Origin: Gemmataceae bacterium
Lineage (GTDB): Bacteria; Planctomycetota; Planctomycetia; Gemmatales; Gemmataceae
Assembly: GCA_017853285.1 (NCBI GenBank)
Contig: JAFMJU010000066.1
Span: 1-11,626 of the forward strand
Reading direction: 5' to 3'
DNA length: 11,626 bases
Shown here: positions 1-5,456 of the stretch, piece after piece
Layout of the letters: each line of letters opens with the position of its first letter
Position numbering within the stretch: the stretch's first letter is position 1
Program-made: the position numbers and the translations under genes
The notes under the pieces: model-generated
The model's database searches: none
What the model saw: the letters and a program-made list of their open reading frames with translations, nothing else
What the model was told of the DNA's origin: nothing

Positions 1-1
1 C

Positions 2-322
2 CTTGCCTGGGAAAAAATCCAACAACAAGAGCCGGATTGCCCCCTCGGCCTTCCTGTTAAACCCACCCCCGGCGACCATTCTCACCAATCAACCGGTGCT
101 CCCGCCCACCATTCGGAATGGGATGCCGGGGATCTTGGTTGCGGCGATCTTCTGCTTCCGCTGCGCGGCCGGATGAGGGCCCTCACGCCCGGCCAGGTGT
201 TGCGCCTGATTGCCCGGGACCCCAGCGCCCCCGAAGATCTTCCCGCTTGGTGCGGAGTCACCGGTCACCGTTTGCTCCACGCCAACCATCCGACATACTG
301 GATTTGTCGCCGCGACGATTGA
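2..322 (+). CDS. TusA/SirA-like sulfur-carrier domain, C-terminal end of a larger protein (5' partial)
   Basis: The frame is open from the window edge to TGA at 320-322, giving 106 visible residues. Residues 40-104 form a TusA-like domain: DAGDLGCG around Cys47, then LTPGQVL, ARDPSAPEDLPAW and TGHRLL. TusA proteins carry sulfur as a persulfide on this cysteine. Here the classical Cys-Pro-x-Pro is Cys-Gly-Asp-Leu, so it is a divergent subfamily. No in-frame ATG, GTG or TTG precedes the domain (the only Met, residue 58, is inside it), so translation starts outside the window. The preceding part (WEKIQQQEPDCPLGLP, then a His-rich GDHSHQSTGAPAHHSE linker) must be the tail of another domain, which I do not recognise. 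A DsrE-like gene follows after 39 nt in the same direction, as expected of a sulfur-relay operon. The domain call is fairly sure, the function inferred. Confidence 0.75.
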   Translation, partial: LAWEKIQQQEPDCPLGLPVKPTPGDHSHQSTGAPAHHSEWDAGDLGCGDLLLPLRGRMRALTPGQVLRLIARDPSAPEDLPAWCGVTGHRLLHANHPTYWICRRDD

Positions 323-361
323 CCCGCCTGCCTCCCGGCACCCGAACCCATGGAGAGCCCC

Positions 362-733
362 ATGTCCGCCACCGCCAACCGTTTCGTGGTCACCCTGACC
401 TCCAGCCACGACAATCCCGACAAGGCCACCGTCGCCTTTGTGGTGGCCAACGCCGCGCTGGGCAGCGATCGCGAAACACTGGTTTTCCTCAGCGTGGAGG
501 GTGTCCGTCTCTCCGTTCAGGGTGAGGCGGGCAAAATCCACGAGGCCGGCTTCGCCCCGCTGGCGGAGCTCATCCATCAATTCACCTCCAACGGTGGCAA
601 GATCCTCGTCTGCTCGCCCTGCTTCAAGAAACGGGCCCTGGACGACTCCCAGCTCATCCCCGGGGCAGTGATCGCCGGCGGGGCCAAACTGGTAGAGTTC
701 ATGGCCGGTGGCGTTTCCAGCGTGAGTTTCTAA
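362..733 (+). CDS. DsrE/DsrF-like small sulfur-relay protein
   Basis: This cytosolic 123-residue protein has the DsrE/DsrF pattern: a first beta strand (RFVVTLTSSHDNPDKATVA), a central VFLSVEGV strand, then GGKILVCSPCFKKR and an IAGGAKLVEFM C-terminus. Cys84 and Cys87 (CSPC) lie where DsrE/TusD proteins carry the sulfur-accepting cysteine. Family members pass persulfide sulfur to or from TusA-type carriers, which fits the TusA-like domains on both sides. I chose ATG 362 over ATG 350 because GGAGAG at 352-357 lies 4 nt upstream of 362, while nothing resembling a ribosome binding site precedes 350. The longer version would add MESP. The gap to the next gene is 40 nt. There is no signal peptide or membrane segment. 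No DsrF or DsrH partner is visible, so this is not a complete TusBCD set. Confidence 0.85.
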   Translation: MSATANRFVVTLTSSHDNPDKATVAFVVANAALGSDRETLVFLSVEGVRLSVQGEAGKIHEAGFAPLAELIHQFTSNGGKILVCSPCFKKRALDDSQLIPGAVIAGGAKLVEFMAGGVSSVSF

Positions 734-773
734 CCCCTTCCGGAATTCAGGTCCCTGTTAAGGAGTCGGCGCC

Positions 774-2303
774 ATGGCGTCGGATCTTCCCTGGCAAGCA
801 ACCCACTCCCATTCCGCCCAAGTTCGTTTCGACGGCGGTGATCTGGATTGCGGCAACGGCCTGCTGCTGCTCATCCGCCAGCACCTGGGCCCGTTGGACC
901 CTGGCGCCCTCCTGGAGCTGGTTTCCCGCGAGAAATCGGTCGAGGAAGACCTGCCCAGTTGGTCGAGGCTCACCGGCAACACCCTGGTTTCCTGCGTCCG
1001 TGTGGAGCAGGGGGTCAGCTATCTCCTCAGCAAGGGCCCGTTCGACTCCTCCGCGGCAACCCGACCCGCAACCGCCACCGTCGCCGTCAACCTGGGTGAG
1101 GTCAAACCCGGGCCACGGCTTGGGGTACCCGGCCCCATCGCCCCCATCCCCCCCTTGCCCCCGTTGGCCGTGACCGGCATCGGCAGCTGGCCCAGACCCG
1201 GATGGTTGCTCTACCTCCAGTCCTGCAAACTGGACGGCAGGCCGGGCGGCGAACATTTCGACGAGGCCGTGACCGATGCCACCCGCCTGGCCGTCCAATG
1301 CCAGGAAGTCGCCGGCGTCGACCTCATCACCGATGGCGAGCAGGCCCGCGAAAATTATGCGGCTTTCGTCGGTGCCCGGCTGGGTTCCTGTCGCCTGGTC
1401 CCCGTGACGGACCTGGTGCCACTGGTGGAAGACCCCGCCAAGTTCAAGCGTGAACTCGATGCGCTGGATGTGCCTCCCGGCACCCGCCATCCGGTCGCGT
1501 TGGCGCCCCTGGTGCGGGACCGGGTCCTGGCGGTGGAGGAACTCCGGCGGGCCAAGGCCTGCAGCAAGCTGCCGGTCAAGGTGGCCCTGCCCGGCCCCTA
1601 CCTGCTCAGCCGCACGCTTTTCCTCGATTGTTTGGCCGAAAAGCATCACCCCAGTCGCGAGGCGTTGGCCGAGGAGGTGGTGCAGGTCCTGCGGGATGAG
1701 ATTTCGCACCTCCTGGCCGAGGGGGCCGCGCTGGTCCAGTTGGACGAACCGGTGCTCACCGAGGTGGTCTTTGGCCAGGCGAGGGGGGGCCGCAGTTTCA
1801 TGTGCGGCGCCCTGGCGGAACGCAAGGATCCCGAATCCGAATTGGCCCTGGCCCTGCACCTGTGGAAGAAAACCACCGAAGGGCTGCCCCGAGCCCGGCT
1901 GGGGCTGCATGTGTGCCGTGGCAATTGGAGCAAGGACGAGACCGTGGCCCTGGCCGGCGACTATCGCCCCCTGTTGCCTACCTTGTCGCAAGCCCCTGTC
2001 GGCACACTGTTTCTGGAATTGGCCACCCCTCGGGCCGGCGAGATGGAGGTCCTGCGCGACCTTCCCCCCAACCTCCGTCTTGGCCTTGGCCTGGTGAACC
2101 CCAAACTGGACAAGCTCGAGCGCGAGGATCTGGTCACCAAGCGGGTGGAACAGGCCATGGCCTGGTTCGGCCCCGAGCGGCTGTTGCTGACACCCGACTG
2201 CGGATTTGCTACATTTTCCTCTAGCCCCTTGGCCAGCCAGAAGATGGCCCAAGCCAAGTTGGCCCTTCTGGCGAAAATCGCCAGAAAGATCCGCGGCAAC
2301 TGA
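774..2303 (+). CDS. TusA-like domain fused to a MetE-type zinc methyltransferase barrel
   Basis: ATG 774 is preceded by AAGGAG at 760-765. Residues 17-90 are a TusA-like domain (DGGDLDCG, Cys26; LDPGALLEL; EDLPSW; TGNTL) homologous to the domain ending at 322, again with Cys-Gly instead of Cys-Pro. A Pro-rich linker (about 92-130) leads to a MetE C-terminal-type barrel at 132-509. Visible motifs are GIGSWPRP (135-142), DLITDGEQ (183-190), LDEP (323-326) and the zinc ligands H379, C381, E415 and C476 (HVC, FLELATP, TPDCGF). The folate-binding N-terminal half of full MetE (about 750 residues) is absent, so this is a core MetE whose methyl donor is unknown. The intact zinc site predicts activation of a thiol substrate. 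Inference: the TusA part, charged through the DsrE-like protein, supplies sulfur so that the barrel makes or methylates homocysteine or another thiol. Confidence 0.88.
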   Translation: MASDLPWQATHSHSAQVRFDGGDLDCGNGLLLLIRQHLGPLDPGALLELVSREKSVEEDLPSWSRLTGNTLVSCVRVEQGVSYLLSKGPFDSSAATRPATATVAVNLGEVKPGPRLGVPGPIAPIPPLPPLAVTGIGSWPRPGWLLYLQSCKLDGRPGGEHFDEAVTDATRLAVQCQEVAGVDLITDGEQARENYAAFVGARLGSCRLVPVTDLVPLVEDPAKFKRELDALDVPPGTRHPVALAPLVRDRVLAVEELRRAKACSKLPVKVALPGPYLLSRTLFLDCLAEKHHPSREALAEEVVQVLRDEISHLLAEGAALVQLDEPVLTEVVFGQARGGRSFMCGALAERKDPESELALALHLWKKTTEGLPRARLGLHVCRGNWSKDETVALAGDYRPLLPTLSQAPVGTLFLELATPRAGEMEVLRDLPPNLRLGLGLVNPKLDKLEREDLVTKRVEQAMAWFGPERLLLTPDCGFATFSSSPLASQKMAQAKLALLAKIARKIRGN

Positions 2304-2360
2304 TTTTCCCGCTCCAGGAACTGATTCTCGTGGCCTCACCACTGCCAGCCTGGACCATGG

Positions 2361-2385
2361 AACCACGGGTCGACCGACCCGGGTT
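2361..2385 (+). terminator. Hairpin after the sulfur-relay operon, weak terminator candidate
   Basis: AACC-a-CGGGTC pairs with GACCCGGGTT around a GACC tetraloop, making a 10-bp stem with one bulged A (2365). It starts 58 nt after the stop of the MetE-fusion gene. No T-run follows, so intrinsic termination is doubtful; it may be an RNA-stabilising or Rho-linked structure, or chance in GC-rich DNA. The rest of the 277-nt gap 2304-2580 shows no convincing gene, promoter or repeat. Confidence 0.25.
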
Positions 2386-2580
2386 CACCTGAGTGCGCGC
2401 CCACTGAACGGCGTGTCCGATTCGTTGCCCGCGTGAAAACAGACCTTTGACCTGCCCACTTCAGGGCCCTCCCGCAAGGTCTTCCTCCCCACGCGATCCA
2501 ACCGCCCGATCTCCCCGACAGCCGCCCCTCACGGGCCGCTGCTCGCCACCTTCCAACAGACCATCCCACGAGGTTTTAAC

Positions 2581-3633
2581 ATGATCCGTTCCATTCCCTC
2601 GCCGCAGCGTCGCGGTTTCACGCTCATCGAGTTGCTGGTGGTTATCGCCATCATCGCCGTGCTGGTGGGCCTGCTGGTCCCCGCCGTCCAGAAGGTCCGC
2701 ACCGCCGCCAACTCGGCCCAGTCCAAGAACAACCTCAAACAGATCGGTCTGGCGGTCGCCAACGCCGATACCACCATGGGGAAAATGCCCGTGATGTTCG
2801 GCCAGTACGGCTCCTCCGAGGCGGGTTCCTTCTGGTACAACCTGCTGCCCTACATCGAACAGGACACGCTGTTCAAGCAGGGTGTGAACGCCTCCCGCTC
2901 CGCCAAGATCAAGATCCTCCAGGCGCCCAACGATCCCACCTACGGCAACGGCACCTTCGAACTGCTGCCCGCCATGGAGATGTGGTACGGCAGCAACTCG
3001 GCCACGCTGCCAACCGCCAACCCCATTCCCTCCTGGGCCACCGGCAGCACCACCTGGGGCCTGAGCAGCTACGCCGCCAACTGGATGGTCTTCGGCGATC
3101 AGGCCACCGCGCTCAACACCACCATGACCGACGGCACCTCCAACACGCTGATCGTGGCCGAGCACTACGCCTTCTGCAAGCGTCCCTCCGGCCTGCCCCG
3201 CTCCGGCGCCATGCTCTGGGGTTACGGTGTCCAACCCGGTCTGCCCACCGACCCGGTGCCCCTGAAGGGCAAGCAGTGGATCTGGGGCGCCCTCGATTCC
3301 GGCGTGCCCTGGACCACCCTCCAGTCCCACCTCATCAACGCCCCCTACTGGGCCCGCGCCATCTGGGTGAACAACCCCAACCCGGTCGCCGCCAGCGCCG
3401 CATACCCTTATCCGCCATCCAACAAGCCCTGGCGCTGCCGCTGCCATCGCAAACCGGAGTTTGGGCCCCCGTTGGACAATGCCCACCCCTTCAAGGAGCA
3501 GGGTTACGGCAACTCCATCAACATCGCCATGGGTGACGGCAGCGTCCGCTCGCTTTCCAGCGGCATCACCGACGAGATCTGGTACTACTACGCCAGCCCC
3601 GACGAGGGGGACATCAACCCCGACACCAACTGA
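2581..3633 (+). CDS. DUF1559 prepilin-like protein
   Basis: The 350-residue protein begins with a type IV prepilin/pseudopilin leader: basic MIRSIPSPQRRG, predicted cleavage after Gly12, then FTLIE with Glu17 at mature position +5, and a hydrophobic helix to about residue 34. The body (NNLKQIGLAVAN, WYNLLPYIEQDTLF, DGTSNTLIVAEHY) and the ending NSINIAMGDGSVRSLSSGIT (MGDGSV from residue 317) match DUF1559, formerly SBP_bac_10, a family very abundant in Planctomycetota. It is expected at the cell envelope after prepilin-peptidase processing; the molecular function of the family is unknown. GAGG at 2570-2573 lies 7 nt before ATG. A CRCHRK cluster near the C-terminus adds two closely spaced cysteines. 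The lipoprotein gene follows after 20 nt and is probably co-transcribed. Confidence 0.92.
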   Translation: MIRSIPSPQRRGFTLIELLVVIAIIAVLVGLLVPAVQKVRTAANSAQSKNNLKQIGLAVANADTTMGKMPVMFGQYGSSEAGSFWYNLLPYIEQDTLFKQGVNASRSAKIKILQAPNDPTYGNGTFELLPAMEMWYGSNSATLPTANPIPSWATGSTTWGLSSYAANWMVFGDQATALNTTMTDGTSNTLIVAEHYAFCKRPSGLPRSGAMLWGYGVQPGLPTDPVPLKGKQWIWGALDSGVPWTTLQSHLINAPYWARAIWVNNPNPVAASAAYPYPPSNKPWRCRCHRKPEFGPPLDNAHPFKEQGYGNSINIAMGDGSVRSLSSGITDEIWYYYASPDEGDINPDTN

Positions 3634-3653
3634 CCCGAAGGGAGCAAAGTCTC

Positions 3654-3956
3654 ATGGAACGGTTCATGCGACGATTCCTCAGTTGCCTGGCCACGTTGGT
3701 CCTCGCCGGTTGCGGTACCGCACCCTTTCTCCAACCGGGGGATGAGGTGCGGGGCGAATTGACGGGCGAGCAGGCTGAAAACGGTTCGCTGTTTGTCAGT
3801 CTCACCCTCGACCGCCTCCGGGCAGAATCCCGCAAGCCGATCCCCTTCGGCTGCGCCATGGGAAAAGCCTGGCCCGAAGGCCTTGCCGTGTTCCTCGACC
3901 CCGCCGGCAATCCACTGGGCGACAAGAGAACCATCCAGTTCGAGGACGGTTGTTGA
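3654..3956 (+). CDS. Small lipoprotein, frame interrupted by in-frame TGA
   Basis: AAGGGAG at 3638-3644 lies 9 nt before ATG 3654. The product begins with a lipoprotein signal: MERFMRRFL, a hydrophobic core, and the lipobox LAGC with lipidated Cys20. The mature part has GDEVRGELTG, FVSLTLDRL and FLDPAGNPLGDKRT, a beta-rich look, with two more cysteines at 67 and 100. I do not recognise the family. The first stop is TGA at 3954-3956 directly after Cys100, but the same frame runs on for 51 codons to TGA 4110-4112 with coding character. The protein could therefore be a 100-residue product, a decayed 151-residue protein with a nonsense mutation or sequencing error (GGA to TGA would restore GCGSD), or a selenoprotein. 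Its place 20 nt after the DUF1559 gene suggests the two envelope proteins are co-expressed. Confidence 0.65.
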   Translation: MERFMRRFLSCLATLVLAGCGTAPFLQPGDEVRGELTGEQAENGSLFVSLTLDRLRAESRKPIPFGCAMGKAWPEGLAVFLDPAGNPLGDKRTIQFEDGC

Positions 3957-4112
3957 AGCGATGCCGCCAGCCCCTATGTCGCCTCGGTCGAGGTGACGGA
4001 CATCCCCGAAAGGGCGACCAGGGTGCGGATCGGAGCCACGCCGAAGGAGTTCATTCCCGGCGTCCGTTTCACCGAGATCGTGGCTGAATTGGACCTGAAA
4101 CCGGCCCGTTGA
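3957..4112 (+). other. In-frame continuation of the lipoprotein after TGA
   Basis: Directly after TGA 3954-3956 the same frame stays open for 51 codons and ends at TGA 4110-4112, just before the terminator. It reads SDAASPYVASVEVTDIPERA and onward to FTEIVAELDLKPAR, with 41 of 51 codons ending in G or C, like the neighbouring genes. It has no SD-preceded start of its own. It therefore looks like the original C-terminal third of the lipoprotein, either separated by a point mutation or reached by reading through TGA. Other genes here use TGA as a normal stop, so a general code change is excluded. Confidence 0.55.
3978..3997 (+). promoter_or_regulatory. SECIS-like hairpin downstream of the in-frame TGA
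   Basis: GTCGCCTC pairs with GAGGTGAC (8 bp, one G-U) around a GGTC loop. The loop begins 29 nt after the TGA, inside the spacing usual for bacterial SECIS elements. It starts with G, and GGUC is also the core of the E. coli fdhF SECIS loop. A stem this short also arises by chance in GC-rich coding DNA, so this is only a candidate. Confidence 0.2.
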
Positions 4113-4130
4113 AATCAGGCCCAGCCAACA

Positions 4131-4170
4131 GCAAGGCCCCGTCCATCGGACGGGGCCTTGCGCATTTTTT
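4131..4170 (+). terminator. Strong intrinsic terminator
   Basis: A perfect 14-bp GC-rich stem (GCAAGGCCCCGTCC, 4131-4144, with its complement 4148-4161) encloses an ATC loop and is followed by GCA and six T (4165-4170). It ends the DUF1559-lipoprotein unit. On the minus strand no T-run follows the hairpin, so it is probably one-directional, although it also lies just beyond the end of the convergent LPS operon (4188). Confidence 0.92.
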
Positions 4171-4187
4171 CGCGCGGTCCGCCTTCC

Positions 4188-5357
4188 TCAGGCGGCCTGC
4201 CGCCGCTCCCGGGCCTCCTGGAACACATCCAGCATCTGCCGGTAATGGTGCTCGAAAGTCCACTGTCCCGCCGTTTTTCGCCCCGCCTGGCCGCACGCCT
4301 GGCGCTTTGCCGGGTCGAAAAAGTAGCTGATGGCTGCGGCCAATTCATGGTGCCGGTGCGGGTCATCGACCAGGAACCCCTCGCGGGGCGGGCTCATCAG
4401 CTCGCTGGCGCCGTTGTAGCGCGTGGTGATGACCGGCAACCCGCAGCTCATCGCCTCGGGCACCACATGCGAGCAGGGGTCGTAGAAGGTCGGATGCACG
4501 AAGAGGTCGGCGGCGAAATAACCGTCCCGCATGTCCGGGCAATACCCGGCGAAGACCACCCGGTCTTCCACGCCCAGCTTGCGGGCAACGCCCCGCACCT
4601 CCCGGGTGTCCGCGCTTCCCACCGCCAGCAGACGGAACGGTTGCTCCCTGGGCAGCAGAGCCACCGCGTGCAACAGCGGGATCAACCCCTTCAGGCGGTA
4701 GTTCATGCCGCAGAACAGCGCCACCACCTCCTCGGGCCGAATGCCATGTTTCTCGCGCACCTGGTGCCGCCGCAACGGCCGGTCCTGCTCGCTGAAGCGG
4801 TCGGGATTGGTGGCGATGCGCACCACCCGCAGGTCCTCGCCCGGTATGCCGTAGTATTTCTGGAAGTGCCCCCGCACCATCTCGCTGATCGCGATCACCA
4901 GCGAACCCCGTTTCCCCAGATACTGTTTCCGCTCGATGGCCAGGAAACTCTGGTGCGCGAGGTCGAACTTCTTGACCAGCCGCATGAGGTCCCGCCGCCG
5001 CTCGGTCGGTTCCTTCAGAATGTTCTGCTCGGCGCTGGCGGCATAAAGGCCACCCTGGGGGTACAAGATATCCAGCCCCCAGGTCTTGTCGAAGCCGATC
5101 GTGGCGTCGTGGTCCTTCCCCTCCAGCGCCCGCAAAACGGCCGAGCCGAATCGCCAGGGCCGCAGGGACCGGGGCCAGTTCGAGACCGCCACGCGGTGGA
5201 AACGCATGCCCTTGGGCAGTTTCGATTCATCCCAGCGGGAAGCGTACAGGTGCAGGGTGTGCCCGTCCTGCGCCAGGCGGCGGGCCAGGGACGCGATATA
5301 CATCTCGCATCCCCCCCGCTCGGGAAGGACGCTCTCGTAGCAGAAGGCTATGTCCAT
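4188..5357 (-). CDS. waaG: WaaG-like GT4 glycosyltransferase, LPS core
   Basis: This GT-B, GT4-family enzyme of 389 residues probably transfers a sugar from a nucleotide donor onto the heptose of the LPS inner core at the cytoplasmic membrane face. The N-terminal domain opens with DIAFCYESVLPERGGCEMY (acceptor-side glycine loop). The C-terminal donor domain has CGMNYRLKGL, FAGYCPDMRDGYFAADLFVHP and the retaining-GT4 motif YDPCSHVVPEAMSCGLPVITT. In that motif the first acid of E-x7-E is Asp (D293) and the second Glu (E301). I chose ATG 5357 because family members start right at this beta strand; ATG 5372, five codons upstream, is possible, and neither has an ideal SD. It is the last gene of the LPS operon, about 100 nt after the kinase gene. 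The exact sugar cannot be read from sequence. Confidence 0.85.
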   Translation of the reverse strand: MDIAFCYESVLPERGGCEMYIASLARRLAQDGHTLHLYASRWDESKLPKGMRFHRVAVSNWPRSLRPWRFGSAVLRALEGKDHDATIGFDKTWGLDILYPQGGLYAASAEQNILKEPTERRRDLMRLVKKFDLAHQSFLAIERKQYLGKRGSLVIAISEMVRGHFQKYYGIPGEDLRVVRIATNPDRFSEQDRPLRRHQVREKHGIRPEEVVALFCGMNYRLKGLIPLLHAVALLPREQPFRLLAVGSADTREVRGVARKLGVEDRVVFAGYCPDMRDGYFAADLFVHPTFYDPCSHVVPEAMSCGLPVITTRYNGASELMSPPREGFLVDDPHRHHELAAAISYFFDPAKRQACGQAGRKTAGQWTFEHHYRQMLDVFQEARERRQAA

Positions 5358-5456
5358 GCCCCTGTTCCCCATCCTTGCATCCGTTCCGCTCCCGGGCGGT
5401 GGTCCCTTGTATCCGTGTCTTATCGGCGTCCCGGCCGGTTTTTCTTCAGTCAGGCC

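Noticed and set aside
118..525. 135-codon open frame on the + strand across the TusA and DsrE genes
   Set aside because: Arg/Pro/Ser-rich translation overlapping two better-supported frames.
747..2366. 539-codon open frame on the - strand opposite the TusA-MetE fusion
   Set aside because: The + strand frame has zinc-site and TusA motifs; the - strand product is Gly/Gln-rich with no family features.
2447..2475. TTGACC as a possible -35 box before the DUF1559 gene
   Set aside because: No -10-like hexamer lies at 16-18 nt spacing (the sequence there is GC-rich), and planctomycete promoters are poorly defined.
2461..3486. 341-codon open frame on the - strand opposite the DUF1559 gene
   Set aside because: Gly/Val/His-rich shadow frame; the + strand prepilin-like protein is unmistakable.
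5430..5445. CCGGCCGG followed by five T on the + strand, terminator-like
   Set aside because: The palindrome has no room for a loop and no + strand gene ends nearby, so it is unlikely to terminate transcription.
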